From contig NZ_CP134228.1 in the NCBI RefSeq assembly GCF_031656215.1, positions 3,925,001 to 3,989,000 of the forward strand: a stretch of 64,000 nucleotides of DNA. The letters are read 5' to 3'. Positions 20,241 through 29,408 of this stretch are shown in pieces; position 1 is the first letter of the stretch, and each line of letters opens with the position of its first letter. The translations under genes were made by a program, and so were the position numbers. The stretch is from Mesorhizobium koreense. GTDB lineage: Bacteria > Pseudomonadota > Alphaproteobacteria > Rhizobiales > Rhizobiaceae. The notes under the pieces were generated by a model, which was given only the letters and a program-made list of their open reading frames with translations, ran no database searches and was not told the DNA's origin.

Positions 20241-20666
20241 TCAATTCAGTTGCGGTGCGACTAGGCGCAGATTCGGGAAATAAGTGCGATAGCGCCGAAC
20301 ATCGCGGGTCAGCACGGGAATATCCAGCGCGGCAGCGTGGGCGCCAATGAAAAAGTCCGACAGAACCCCGGTTCGAGTGCCGCCTGCCTTACGGTAGTAG
20401 GTATAGGCCTTGGCAGCCAGAAAAGCAGCGGTTCTCGGTATCTCTATTATGCTGACGCCCATCTGCTCAATAAAGCTATCGACCGCCTCGACACTTGCAT
20501 AACGGGTCGATAGCTCCGCGTAGACAATGGCGTTGATACAGAGCGGCCCCTTGACCGCTTCTTGCTCAACAGCCTGGAGCGACCATTCCGCCCAATGGGA
20601 ATCCCTGGTCGCCACATCAAGCAGAATGTTGGTGTCGACCAAGATCAATCGTCGTCGCCGCGCCAC
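20241..20666 (-). CDS. vapC: VapC family PIN-domain toxin ribonuclease
   Basis: PIN-domain toxins cut tRNA or rRNA with Mg2+. The core begins LILVDTNILLDV (first acidic residue), has NAIVYAELSTRYASVEAVD in the middle, DFFIGAHAAALDIPVLTRD near the C-terminus, and ends in a Phe-rich strand, giving the four-acid site of VapC proteins. About 141 residues from a GTG at 20666, or 135 from a TTG at 20648 that overlaps the vapB stop (TTGA); the latter gives the usual M-I-L-V-D-T-N start. It is the second gene of a toxin-antitoxin pair. Confidence 0.92.
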   Translation of the reverse strand: MARRRRLILVDTNILLDVATRDSHWAEWSLQAVEQEAVKGPLCINAIVYAELSTRYASVEAVDSFIEQMGVSIIEIPRTAAFLAAKAYTYYRKAGGTRTGVLSDFFIGAHAAALDIPVLTRDVRRYRTYFPNLRLVAPQLN

Positions 20667-20881
20667 ATCTTCATGATCTCATCCGTAGTCGGTCCCGGCC
20701 CCGCATGACCTAGCAGCTTTCGAAACTTGCTTGGCGGCCGCTCGCCATCCGCGCGTTCGAGAACGATGTCGCGGTTGTCGTTGTATCGAAACCGCACTTC
20801 GCTGCCCGGCTTGAGATCCAGAAGATCGCGCACGGCCTTCGGAATGGTCACCTGGCCCTTTGTGGTCACTTTCGTGCTCAT
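20645..20881 (-). CDS. vapB: AbrB/SpoVT-type VapB antitoxin
   Basis: A 78-residue antitoxin. The N-terminal swapped-hairpin domain is seen in STKVTTKGQVTIPKAVRDLL, typical of AbrB-like DNA-binding antitoxins; the C-terminal part should wrap VapC. The ATG at 20881 follows GAGGCTGCC. A 10-bp inverted repeat lies immediately upstream. The pair probably represses itself and lies between nrdR and glyA. Confidence 0.92.
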   Translation of the reverse strand: MSTKVTTKGQVTIPKAVRDLLDLKPGSEVRFRYNDNRDIVLERADGERPPSKFRKLLGHAGPGPTTDEIMKMWRGDDD

Positions 20882-20885
20882 GGCA

Positions 20886-20925
20886 GCCTCGGTAAGAATT
20901 GTTTTCCTGAAAGTATTACCGAGGC
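20886..20925 (-). promoter_or_regulatory. Probable VapBC operator (perfect inverted repeat)
   Basis: GCCTCGGTAA (20886-20895) and TTACCGAGGC (20916-20925) form a perfect 10-bp inverted repeat with a 20-base AT-rich spacer, ending 5 bp before the vapB start. On the minus strand a TTGATT box and a TAATACT box overlap it, so bound VapBC would block the promoter. This arrangement is usual for AbrB-type VapB autoregulation; binding itself is inferred. Confidence 0.65.
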
Positions 20926-20949
20926 CGATTTGAATCAAGGCCGACGCCC

Positions 20950-22263
20950 TCACCCCAGATAAGGATAGAGCGGGAACCTTTCCGTCAGCGCCAGCACCTT
21001 CTTCTGCACCGCGGTTTCGACCGCCGCATTGCCCTCGTCCGAATTGGCGACCTTCAGCCCGTCGAGAACTTCCGCGATCAGCTTGCCGATCTCGCGGAAC
21101 TCGGCCTGACCGAAGCCACGCGTGGTGCCGGCCGGCGTGCCGAGCCGGATGCCGGACGTAACGAAAGGTTTTTCGGGGTCGAAGGGGATACCGTTCTTGT
21201 TGCAGGTAATGTTGGCGCGGCCGAGAGCGGCTTCCGCACGTTTGCCCGTGGCGTTCTTCGGACGCAAATCGACCAGCATCAGATGGTTGTCCGTGCCGCC
21301 CGAGACGATGTCGAGCCCGGTCTCCTGCAAGGACGAGGCCAGCGCCTTTGCGTTGGTCACGACCTCATGCGCGTAGATACGGAATTCCGGCCTCAGCGCC
21401 TCGCCGAGCGCGACCGCCTTGGCAGCAATGACATGCATCAGCGGGCCTCCCTGAAGGCCGGGAAAGACAGCCGAATTGATCTTCTTTGCAATATCTTCGT
21501 GGTTGGTGAGGACCATCCCTCCCCTTGGCCCACGAAGGGACTTGTGGGTAGTCGTCGTCACCACATGGGCGTGCGGCAATGGCGAGGGATGCGCGCCGCC
21601 GGCCACCAGACCGGCGATATGCGCCATATCGACCATCAGATAGGCACCGACCTCTTCGGCGATCTCGCGGAAGCGTTCCCAGTTCCAGAAGCGGGAATAG
21701 GCTGTGCCGCCAGCGAGGATCAGCTTCGGCTTGGTCTCGCGCGCCCGCTTCTCGACCGCATCCATGTCGAGCAGATGATCGTCGGGACGCACGCCATAGG
21801 AGACGACGTTGAACCACTTGCCCGACATGTTGACGGGCGAGCCGTGGGTCAGATGGCCGCCGGAATTGAGATCGAGCCCCATGAAGGTGTCGCCCGGCTT
21901 CAGGAGCGCGAGGAACACGGCCTGGTTCATCTGGCTGCCTGAGTTCGGCTGGACGTTGGCGAAGTTGCAGGAAAACAGCTTCTTCGCCCGCTCGATCGCG
22001 AGTTCCTCGGCGACATCGACAAACTGGCAACCGCCATAGTAGCGCTTGCCCGGATAACCCTCGGCGTATTTGTTGGTCATGATCGAGCCTTGCGCCTCGA
22101 GCACGGCGCGGCTGACGATGTTTTCCGAGGCGATCAGCTCGATCTCGTGGCGCTGGCGACCGAGTTCATCGCGGATGGCGCCGAAAATCTCCGGGTCGCG
22201 TTCTTCGAGCGGTGTTGTGAAAAAGCCGTCGATCTGGCTTGAGACGGCGGTCGCGGTAGCCAT
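20950..22263 (-). CDS. glyA: Serine hydroxymethyltransferase
   Basis: GlyA converts serine and tetrahydrofolate to glycine and methylene-tetrahydrofolate with PLP. The 437-residue protein has the PLP lysine in [16 protein letters not shown] (Lys241), [16 protein letters not shown] near residue 42 and [16 protein letters not shown] near 64. The ATG at 22263 gives the normal length with a short extension ([10 protein letters not shown]). It is the first gene of the glyA to nusB direction, with vapBC just downstream. Confidence 0.98.
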   Translation of the reverse strand: MATATAVSSQIDGFFTTPLEERDPEIFGAIRDELGRQRHEIELIASENIVSRAVLEAQGSIMTNKYAEGYPGKRYYGGCQFVDVAEELAIERAKKLFSCNFANVQPNSGSQMNQAVFLALLKPGDTFMGLDLNSGGHLTHGSPVNMSGKWFNVVSYGVRPDDHLLDMDAVEKRARETKPKLILAGGTAYSRFWNWERFREIAEEVGAYLMVDMAHIAGLVAGGAHPSPLPHAHVVTTTTHKSLRGPRGGMVLTNHEDIAKKINSAVFPGLQGGPLMHVIAAKAVALGEALRPEFRIYAHEVVTNAKALASSLQETGLDIVSGGTDNHLMLVDLRPKNATGKRAEAALGRANITCNKNGIPFDPEKPFVTSGIRLGTPAGTTRGFGQAEFREIGKLIAEVLDGLKVANSDEGNAAVETAVQKKVLALTERFPLYPYLG

Positions 22264-22410
22264 GGCCGATTCCTCGCTGGGTGGGGGTGCCGGCCGCCAT
22301 TAACATACCTGACGGCGCCCTGCCACGGTTCGAGGGGCGAAATTTGCTGGCTGGATTGCGGCAATGGCGCGCGGCGCCCGGGAAGACGCGCGCGCGGCTT
22401 TATTCGACGC

Positions 22411-23667
22411 TCAGGTCGCGCTCGACATCTTCAGTTCCTGCGCCCCGTCGCGTCCATAGATGTCGTCACGGAACTGCACGACGCCCGGGCCGGTCGACCA
22501 TGCCGTGATGTAGACGAAATGGACCGGCGTCGGGTCGGTCAGTTCCACCGGCGTGTTCACCCCGCTCTTGATCGTGGCTTCCAGCCGCTGGCGATCCCAG
22601 CCATCGGTGCCGCGCAAGAGCCAGGAGACGAGATCGCGCACGTTCTGGACGCGCACGCAGCCGGACGAATCGAAACGCATGAGCTGGTTGAAGAGGCCCT
22701 GCTGCGGCGTATCGTGCATATAGACGCCGTCGGGGCTCGGGAAGTTGATCTTCACCGAAGCCATGGCGTTGATCTTGCCCGGGTCCTGCCGGAAGCGGTA
22801 CTTGGTGGCGTCGTCGGTCGACCAGTCGATCGTGGTGGGATCGACTTCCTTGCCGTCCGGCGCCAGAAGGTGAATGTTGTTGTCGGTCAGATAGTTCGGA
22901 TTCTTGCGCATGATCGGGATGATGTCCCGACGGACGATCGAGACCGGCGCGTTCCAGTACGGATTGACGATGATCTCATTGATCTTGGAATTCAGAAGCG
23001 GGGTCTGGCGGTCGATCTTGCCGACGATCGCCGTGTGGCGGGAAACCACCCTGCCATTCTCGACCGCCTCGATCTGCGCGGCCGGGATATTGACCACGAC
23101 GTACCGTGGGCCGAGGTCGCCCGACATGGAGCGAAGCCGCACGAGATTGGTCTGCAACTGGCCGAGGCGGACATCCGCCGACACGTTCATCGCAGCGAAG
23201 GAATATTTGCCCAAAACACCGTCGCCGGGCAGCCCGTGACGAAGCTGGAAGCGCTTGGCCGCCGCATCGACATAGCTGTCGAAGGCGGGAGAGATGCCGG
23301 CCTGCTCCGGCAAATCGCCGGAAACCATGAGGCGCTTGCGCAGCACCACCACGGCCGGATCGGAAACGCCGATCTGAAGCTTCTTGTCGGCGGGTACCTC
23401 GGGCCAGCCGCCGCTCGCCACGATCTGCTGATATTGCTGGATCGCCATTTCCACGAAGGTCAGCGTCTGCGGGCTGAAGATCGGCAAATTCGTCGCCACC
23501 GCGGCACTGCTCTCGGCGCCGCGCGCGTCGAACTGCGTCGACCACGTACCGCGCCGCTGCGCGCCCAGCACCTCATCGATCGCGCTTTGCGCGAAAGCGG
23601 CGCTCGACCAGGCGCCTGCCATGAGCGCGCCGGCGCTCGCGAGAAAATGACGGCGATTCGTTTTCAT
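22411..23667 (-). CDS. ldtP: L,D-transpeptidase (YkuD), exported, LdtR-linked
   Basis: A 418-residue periplasmic enzyme predicted to make 3-3 peptidoglycan cross-links or attach proteins. It starts with a twin-arginine-like signal (NRRHFLASAGALMAG), then a peptidoglycan-binding-like helical region (FQLRHGLPGDGVLGKYSF) and a YkuD catalytic domain with HDTPQQ and SSGCVRVQN (Cys337). The ATG at 23667 is the one that gives a signal peptide; the frame is open further upstream. The LdtR-type regulator gene lies upstream, as in Sinorhizobium and Liberibacter where LdtR activates ldtP; the symbol follows that pairing. Confidence 0.88.
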   Translation of the reverse strand: MKTNRRHFLASAGALMAGAWSSAAFAQSAIDEVLGAQRRGTWSTQFDARGAESSAAVATNLPIFSPQTLTFVEMAIQQYQQIVASGGWPEVPADKKLQIGVSDPAVVVLRKRLMVSGDLPEQAGISPAFDSYVDAAAKRFQLRHGLPGDGVLGKYSFAAMNVSADVRLGQLQTNLVRLRSMSGDLGPRYVVVNIPAAQIEAVENGRVVSRHTAIVGKIDRQTPLLNSKINEIIVNPYWNAPVSIVRRDIIPIMRKNPNYLTDNNIHLLAPDGKEVDPTTIDWSTDDATKYRFRQDPGKINAMASVKINFPSPDGVYMHDTPQQGLFNQLMRFDSSGCVRVQNVRDLVSWLLRGTDGWDRQRLEATIKSGVNTPVELTDPTPVHFVYITAWSTGPGVVQFRDDIYGRDGAQELKMSSAT

Positions 23668-24054
23668 GGTTTTTCCCGACACAATTCCATTCCGGACTGG
23701 CGCTTGGGGCCAGCGGGTACCGTAACCGCTATTCAGAAGCACGACCCGCAAGACCGACACACAGACATAGGCTGGTAACGTTAATAAGCTGCCACCGCCC
23801 AAGCCTCCCTCAACGCCCGTCCGATTTTCAGGTTCCCCAATTTTCAAACTCCGGGAACCGGTCGGCGATCGGGAAGATATCCAAGCCTTGGATTTCCGCT
23901 CTCATCGCAATATGGCGGCAATGCGGCCACGGCCGGGCCGCTGAACTTTATGTGATCGAAACGGCGGCAGCCAGCACGCTTGAGCGGCCGGCTGCGGTCG
24001 GTTTGTAGGGCGGCGTTGCGGAAGAGCAACAGCCTGAAGGCCGGATGCCGGGAA
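23668..24054. other. 387-bp gap between ldtP and ldtR
   Basis: No gene is seen. The stretch must contain the ldtP promoter and perhaps an LdtR site. There are CG-rich inverted bits near 23930-24000 (for example CGGCCACGGCCGGGCCG) that may end the ldtR transcript, but without a T tract. No copy of the TCGAAT repeat found before ldtR was noticed here. Confidence 0.5.
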
Positions 24055-24570
24055 TTACATCCGATAGGCAATCGTGTCGTTCCAGAAGCGATCCAGGCGC
24101 TGGAGGACGCGGTTCATCTGCTGGAATTCTTCCGAATTGATGCCGCCCACCTGTTCGATCGAGCCGATGTGGCGCTCGTAGAGGCCGGAGACGACCTCGG
24201 CGACTTCCTGGCCTTTCGGTGTCAGGCTGACGCGGACGGAGCGGCGGTCGATGCGCGAACGCTGGTGGCTGATGAAGCCGAGATCGACCAGCTTCTTCAG
24301 ATTGTAGGACACGTTCGAGCCGAGATAGTAGCCGCGCGAACGCAGTTCGCCGGCGGTCAGCTCCGAATTACCGATGTTGAACAGCAGCAGCGCCTGGATG
24401 GCGTTGATGTCGGAACGGCCGTTGCGGTCGAATTCATCCTTGACCACGTCCAGCAGGCGACGGTGCAGCCGCTCCACGAGCTGGAGCGATTCAAGATAAA
24501 GGGAACGGATCGCCTGACGCCGATCGTCGTTTTCCAAAGCGGGCTTCGCCGCCTGACGCGAATTGATCAT
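24055..24570 (-). CDS. ldtR: MarR family regulator, LdtR type
   Basis: A 171-residue winged-helix MarR protein with LTAGELRSRGYYLGSNVSYNLKKLVDLGFI as the recognition region (helix-turn-helix about residues 70-100), followed by the wing SRIDRRSVRVSLT. In Sinorhizobium and Liberibacter, LdtR controls the L,D-transpeptidase gene ldtP and affects osmotic tolerance and motility; the gene next to it here is that transpeptidase. The ATG at 24570 is preferred to an in-frame start 24 codons earlier because the sequence there is not protein-like. Confidence 0.88.
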   Translation of the reverse strand: MINSRQAAKPALENDDRRQAIRSLYLESLQLVERLHRRLLDVVKDEFDRNGRSDINAIQALLLFNIGNSELTAGELRSRGYYLGSNVSYNLKKLVDLGFISHQRSRIDRRSVRVSLTPKGQEVAEVVSGLYERHIGSIEQVGGINSEEFQQMNRVLQRLDRFWNDTIAYRM

Positions 24571-24632
24571 CTTACTTAGCCTCTCTGTTGACGCCCGGTG
24601 ATTTTTGTTTTTTTCACCTTGGCCGCACCCTA

Positions 24633-24653
24633 TCGAATACATCTAAAATTCGA
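24633..24653. promoter_or_regulatory. Candidate operator upstream of ldtR
   Basis: TCGAAT and ATTCGA form a perfect 6-bp inverted repeat with a 9-base spacer in an AT-rich patch, 62 bp before the ldtR ATG. A dyad of this size suits a dimeric MarR protein, so it may be an autoregulatory site. This is inference from position only. Confidence 0.35.
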
Positions 24654-24704
24654 CTTAAACGCCAAGCTTAACAGGTGCTTACTAGAGATCGTCTTGAAAG
24701 AGGA

Positions 24705-25136
24705 CTAATGTGTGGTTAACGCGGCCCGCCGCCTTTGAAAGAAGAGCGTCGCCCGGAAGCCTACATAGACAAGAGCGACGGCGAGGTGGACGATGAGCAC
24801 CGGATCCAGCCGACCGAAGCGTTGCGGCAGTCCGCCATACATGACCGCTTCGGTCGCGGCACAGATGAACCAGATGACCGGTCCCCAAGACGAGAGCATC
24901 CACAGCCCGATGGCGGCAACGGGGAAGAGAACGGCGAGCATCGCGGTGACGACCTGCCATTGCGTCGGCATCAGGTCGAACCGCCAAAGCGAGCCAGGGT
25001 AGAAGCCGACCAGCCGCACCCAGTAATAGATGCCGAAAAGCAGGCAGTAGAGCGCCACCAGCCGCTGGAACCATTCGAACGCGATAGCCGTCATGGACGG
25101 ACCGGCGAAGCGGTTCTCGTGCGGGTCGTAGGTCAC
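24705..25136 (-). CDS. DUF6163-like four-helix membrane protein
   Basis: A 143-residue inner-membrane protein with about four hydrophobic helices (for example RLVALYCLLFGIYYWVRLVG and AIGLWMLSSWGPVIWFICAA) and a basic C-terminus. It fits a small uncharacterised Hyphomicrobiales family found next to ldtR. The start is a GTG overlapping the stop of the preceding hydrolase gene (GTGA), which means translational coupling. An in-frame ATG at 25094 (MTAIAFEW) would give a 129-residue product. Function unknown. Confidence 0.72.
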   Translation of the reverse strand: MTYDPHENRFAGPSMTAIAFEWFQRLVALYCLLFGIYYWVRLVGFYPGSLWRFDLMPTQWQVVTAMLAVLFPVAAIGLWMLSSWGPVIWFICAATEAVMYGGLPQRFGRLDPVLIVHLAVALVYVGFRATLFFQRRRAALTTH

Positions 25137-26176
25137 AACACCAGTTCCCGGTCTCCGAGCGGTGCGAAATAGGCCTCGATATCCTCTGGCCTGACCGCAT
25201 CGAGCGTGGCGGGAGACCATTGCGGCGTCGAGCCCTTGTCGATGAGTGCGGCGCGGATGCCCTCGTAGAAATCGTGGCCGGTCAGCATGCGGTTCAGGAT
25301 ACGAAACTCCATCCTCATGCATTCGTCCATGGAAAGCGTGTGGCCGGCCGCGATCTGCCGGAAGGCAATGGCAAGGCTGGTCGGCGAGCGCTTCGCGATC
25401 GTGGCGAGCGTCTCGGCGGCGAACGGTTCGTCGGCTGCGGCCTGCTCGAGACTTGCCAGGATTTCCCGCAGGCTGGGCTTCGAGAAATGCCGTGCGATCG
25501 CATGGACCACTTCAGTCGGGGTCTCCCGCGGCGCGGCACGAAAAACCTCCCGCAGGGCAGAGCCCGCATCGCCTGTATCGCAAAGATGTTCCAGAAGTCC
25601 GTCGAGATATTCCGACGAGACCGTGTGGGTGGCAAGGCCCGACCAGAGCGCGTCGCCATAGCGGATGCGGTTTCCTGTGAGGCCGAGATAAAAGCCGAAA
25701 TGGCCGCCAAGATCAGGCAGGACATGGCTGCCGCCGACATCCGGGAAGAAGCCGATGCCGACCTCCGGCATGGCGAAGACGGCGTTCTCAGTCATCACGC
25801 GGTGCGAGCCATGGACGGAGACGCCGACGCCTCCCCCCATCACGATGCCGTTTATGAGCGCCACATAAGGCTTCGGATAGCGTTCGATCCGCGCATTCAG
25901 CCGATACTCGTCGGCGAAGAATTCGTATTTCGGCCGCCCTGCCCTGCCCGCTTCGTATACGTCGAGGATGTCGCCGCCTGCCGAGAAGGCGCGGCCCTCG
26001 CCCTTGATAACGACGAGTTCGACGGCGCGGTCCTTCTCCCACGCGGCAAGCGCGGCGGAGAGTGCCTTGACCATGCGGTGGTTGACGGCGTTGAGGGCCT
26101 TCGGCCGGGTCAACGTCGCGACGCCCGCCTTGCCGATGCGTTCGAAGCGGATGTCGTCGCCGCCGCCAAAATCCAT
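25133..26176 (-). CDS. Enoyl-CoA hydratase/isomerase family, probable 3-hydroxyisobutyryl-CoA hydrolase
   Basis: A 347-residue crotonase-fold enzyme. GIVMGGGVGVSVHGSHRVMTE near residue 110-130 and AMPEVGIGFFPDVGGS just after are the signature of the HIBCH branch (ECH_2), which releases 3-hydroxyisobutyrate in valine breakdown; ordinary enoyl-CoA hydratases are about 90 residues shorter. It may still act on another acyl-CoA. It is coupled to the small membrane protein downstream and divergent from the DUF2066 gene across 134 bp. Confidence 0.88.
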   Translation of the reverse strand: MDFGGGDDIRFERIGKAGVATLTRPKALNAVNHRMVKALSAALAAWEKDRAVELVVIKGEGRAFSAGGDILDVYEAGRAGRPKYEFFADEYRLNARIERYPKPYVALINGIVMGGGVGVSVHGSHRVMTENAVFAMPEVGIGFFPDVGGSHVLPDLGGHFGFYLGLTGNRIRYGDALWSGLATHTVSSEYLDGLLEHLCDTGDAGSALREVFRAAPRETPTEVVHAIARHFSKPSLREILASLEQAAADEPFAAETLATIAKRSPTSLAIAFRQIAAGHTLSMDECMRMEFRILNRMLTGHDFYEGIRAALIDKGSTPQWSPATLDAVRPEDIEAYFAPLGDRELVL

Positions 26177-26310
26177 CGTCAGGAGAATCCCTCGTTCACC
26201 ACCCCTTCCGAGTGCTACGCACGACGTGCCCTATCGTCAATGCCGCGGAAACCTTGCCAAGCGGGTTCATCTGCGGTTTGGATTGACGTTCAAAAGGCTC
26301 CTGTGCCCCC

Positions 26311-27141
26311 ATGACGCGACTGTTCGGCCTGGCCCTCCTCTTCATAGCCTTGACCTGGTCCCTGACCAGCCGGGCGGCGGAGCCCGATATTGCCGGGCTC
26401 TACAAGGCTGGAACCATCGTCACCGGGACGCGCGAGGAGACCCGCCTGAAAGGCTTCGAGGATTGCCTGCGTTCGGTGCTTCTGAAGGTCTCGGGCGACC
26501 AGCGTATCCTCGACGACCCCCGCCTCGCTCCTGTTCTCGCGAAAGCTTCCGACTATGTGACGGCCTATCACTACCATGATCGCATGTCGGGCATCCCGAC
26601 CCATGACGAACAGGGCACACGCGACCGGCCTTTCGACCTCGCTTGCGATTTCTCGCGCGACAAGGTCGATGCCGCGCTCACATCGCTCGGCCGGAGACCG
26701 TGGCTCGAGCCGAGGCCGCGGATCGCGCTTTTCGTCTCGGTGCGCAATGGCCCGGCCGCCTTCGTGCTCGCCGCGGACGATCGCGAAAGCGCGATCATGC
26801 GCGAGGCTTTCACCGAAGCGTCCGACGCGCTGGCTATCCCTGTCTTCTTCCCGAAGAAGCGGGACCTCCGGCGGATCGGCCTGGACGCCGGGACGTTGCC
26901 CCGGACCAACATGGCTGTGTTCGATGCCTTTGCCGGTGAGATCGGCGGCAGCCGGGCGCTGGCGGGCTCGATCATCTGGAGCGACAGGAACCTCGGCTGG
27001 ATCGCCGAGTGGCGGTTCTTCGACGGGACGGGCACCGCGATATGGCAGGTCCGTGCGGCAAGCTTCGACAAGGCCTTCCAGAACGCGATACGCGGCGCGG
27101 CGCAGATCCTGTCGGGCAACGGCGATCCGGCGCCGAAATAG
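26311..27141 (+). CDS. DUF2066 domain exported protein
   Basis: A 276-residue protein with a signal peptide (LFGLALLFIALTWSLTSRAA). The mature part begins DIAGLYKAGTIVTGTREETR and includes CLRSVLLKVSGDQRIL, typical of DUF2066 proteins, periplasmic proteins of unknown role. It is 89 bp upstream of hemB on the same strand. Confidence 0.82.
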   Translation: MTRLFGLALLFIALTWSLTSRAAEPDIAGLYKAGTIVTGTREETRLKGFEDCLRSVLLKVSGDQRILDDPRLAPVLAKASDYVTAYHYHDRMSGIPTHDEQGTRDRPFDLACDFSRDKVDAALTSLGRRPWLEPRPRIALFVSVRNGPAAFVLAADDRESAIMREAFTEASDALAIPVFFPKKRDLRRIGLDAGTLPRTNMAVFDAFAGEIGGSRALAGSIIWSDRNLGWIAEWRFFDGTGTAIWQVRAASFDKAFQNAIRGAAQILSGNGDPAPK

Positions 27142-27230
27142 GCAGGGCCTTTCCGCCGCAAACCGTCGCATTGGTGCTTCGGCCTGAAAGTGCTAGAAGC
27201 CGGCCAAGGAGCCAGGATCAGGACCCAGCC

Positions 27231-28262
27231 ATGAACAAGTTCAGCCGTGAGTTGCCTGCAGGCAGCAGAAGCGTCGACGAAATCACCGGGGGACGCCGCC
27301 TGCGGCGCATGCGCAAGACCGACTGGTCGCGCCGGCTGGTGCGCGAGAACCGGCTGACCGTCGACGATCTGATCTGGCCGCTCTTCCTCATCGACGGCGA
27401 AAACCGGCGTGAGCCGATCGGGGCGATGCCGGGCGTGTTCCGCCTCAGCGTCGATGTCGCCGTGCGTGAGGCGGAACGGGCGGTGAAGCTTGGCATACCG
27501 GCAATCGCCACCTTCCCGAACGTTGACATGGCGCTGCGCGACGAGACCGGTTCGGCGATCCTCGATCCCGACAACCTGATCAACCGCGCCACCCGCGCGA
27601 TCAAGGATGCCGTGCCCGAGATCGGCATCATCACCGATGCGGCGCTCGACCCCTTCACCAGCCACGGCCATGACGGCATCCTGAGAGAGGGCATCATCGT
27701 CAACGACGAGAGCGTCGCGCAGGTGACGGCCGCTGCCGTCCTGCAAGCCGCCGCCGGCGCCGACATCGTCGCCCCGTCGGATATGATGGACGGCCGCATC
27801 GGTGCCATTCGCGACGCGCTCGACGCGAACGGCTTCCAGGACGTGGCGATCATGGCCTACGCGACCAAGTTCTCCTCCGCCTTCTACGGCCCCTATCGCG
27901 AGGCTATCGGCACCAAAGGCGTGCTCAAGGGCGACAAGAACACCTATTACCTCGACCCGGCCAATGCGGACGAGGCGGTGCGCGAGGCCGAGCAGGATCT
28001 CGCTGAGGGCGCCGACATGCTGATGGTGAAACCGGGGCTCCCCTATCTAGATATCGTCCGCCGACTGAAGGACGAATTCGCCGTGCCGACCTTCGCCTAC
28101 CAGGTGTCGGGCGAATATTCGATGATCAAGGCCGCCGGGCAGAACGGCTGGCTGGACGGTGAGCGGGCGATGATGGAAAGCCTGCTTTCCCTGAAGCGGG
28201 CCGGTTGCGACGGTATCCTGACTTATTTCGCGGCCGAGGTTGCGGAACGGCTGAAGGCGTAG
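27231..28262 (+). CDS. hemB: Delta-aminolevulinic acid dehydratase (porphobilinogen synthase)
   Basis: HemB joins two aminolevulinates to porphobilinogen in heme synthesis. The 343-residue protein has the two active-site lysines in AYATKFSSAFYGPYR (Lys213) and LMVKPGLPYLDI (Lys267). The metal-loop region TDAALDPFTSHGHDG lacks the three zinc cysteines of the E. coli enzyme and has Asp140 and Asp148, as in the Mg2+-dependent enzymes of Bradyrhizobium and Pseudomonas. The ATG at 27231 follows an AGGACC site. Confidence 0.97.
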   Translation: MNKFSRELPAGSRSVDEITGGRRLRRMRKTDWSRRLVRENRLTVDDLIWPLFLIDGENRREPIGAMPGVFRLSVDVAVREAERAVKLGIPAIATFPNVDMALRDETGSAILDPDNLINRATRAIKDAVPEIGIITDAALDPFTSHGHDGILREGIIVNDESVAQVTAAAVLQAAAGADIVAPSDMMDGRIGAIRDALDANGFQDVAIMAYATKFSSAFYGPYREAIGTKGVLKGDKNTYYLDPANADEAVREAEQDLAEGADMLMVKPGLPYLDIVRRLKDEFAVPTFAYQVSGEYSMIKAAGQNGWLDGERAMMESLLSLKRAGCDGILTYFAAEVAERLKA

Positions 28263-28268
28263 TGTCCG

Positions 28269-29324
28269 CTACACCGTGACCAATTGCCTGCCAGCATTGG
28301 CAAGCGGCGTCGTCACGCCTGACAGCATCGTCTGGACATAGCCGATATTCTGGTAGCGGCCGTTGAGCGAGATGCGCGGCAGGGCGCGAAGGTGCCGGGC
28401 GTGGCCGGGCCGGATCAGGCCATGCCTTGTCGTGACCGCAGACGCGAAGCCGGCTTTCCTGGCGAGTTCCACTTCCCTTCGGCCGACCGCGGACGGAAAG
28501 CCGTAGGGAAAAGCCATGTGGCGCGGTTGCTCTCCCGTCGCATCCGCGATCCTGACCGCGGCGTCCGCCATCTCGGAAAGCGCCTGATGTTCGGAAAGCC
28601 GCTTCAGATTGAAATGGTGGACCGTGTGCGCCCCGATGGTGACCAGCGGATGGCGCGCGATGCGGGATATCTCCTTCCAGCTCATCACATTGTTTCGGCC
28701 GGGCTTTGCATCGATCCCGGCCTCTCTCGCCATGCCGCGCACGACATCACGCTGATCTTCTTCGGAAATATCCTCCGACAAGCACTTCATAATCCTGCAG
28801 AAACTGTCCCGCTTGGCCGCTTCCGTCCGACAGTCGAATTCCACCGACGCGCCATTGCAGTCAAGCCGCACGGTGTCCGCCTCGGTCACGATATCCTCGA
28901 GCAATTCCCACCAGACATCGGCGACGCCCTCGACCAGACCAGGCGCCACATAGACGGTGATCGGCGCGGCGTGCCTCTCCAGAACCGGGAGCGCCTCGAC
29001 AAGATTGTCGCGGTAGCCGTCGTCGGCGGTGATCGTCGCAAACCGCGATCCGGACGGAGGCTTGCGGATACGCGCCAGCGCCTCGTCCATATCCACGAAT
29101 GTGTAACCCATCCCCTTCATCAGGGTCAGGACTTCATCGAGGAAGCCGGGGGTGATCGTCAGGTGCGCGTTCAATCCGAGCGGCTTCGGTGCGCTGTCCG
29201 AAACATGATGGAGCATCAGGATCGCGCCCAGCCCACCCATCAGCGGCTTGGCGAGCGGCGCGATGCCGCTGTAGCGCGCCATGTTCATGGCAAGCTTCCG
29301 CAGGGCCTCGTTCCTGTCGATCAT
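28269..29324 (-). CDS. Polysaccharide deacetylase (NodB-like) family protein
   Basis: A 351-residue carbohydrate esterase family 4-like protein. ILMLHHVSD near residue 33, ATITADDGYRDNLVEALPVL (the TFDD-like metal motif, here TADDGYRDN) near 100, and TIGAHTVHHFNLKRL (His-x3-His ligands) are visible. Such enzymes remove acetyl groups from surface glycans. No signal peptide is evident. The ATG at 29324 follows AAGGTGAAGGA; a much longer upstream frame to 30017 is only a shadow. It ends 6 bp from the convergent hemB stop and lies at the edge of the first polysaccharide cluster. Confidence 0.85.
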   Translation of the reverse strand: MIDRNEALRKLAMNMARYSGIAPLAKPLMGGLGAILMLHHVSDSAPKPLGLNAHLTITPGFLDEVLTLMKGMGYTFVDMDEALARIRKPPSGSRFATITADDGYRDNLVEALPVLERHAAPITVYVAPGLVEGVADVWWELLEDIVTEADTVRLDCNGASVEFDCRTEAAKRDSFCRIMKCLSEDISEEDQRDVVRGMAREAGIDAKPGRNNVMSWKEISRIARHPLVTIGAHTVHHFNLKRLSEHQALSEMADAAVRIADATGEQPRHMAFPYGFPSAVGRREVELARKAGFASAVTTRHGLIRPGHARHLRALPRISLNGRYQNIGYVQTMLSGVTTPLANAGRQLVTV

Positions 29325-29408
29325 TCCTTCACCTTTTGCGGCTAGGAGTAGCGCCATGCGGTGCAAAGTCCGCTCGTGGCGCGATGCTAGCGCACGAAGG
29401 ATTGAGGT

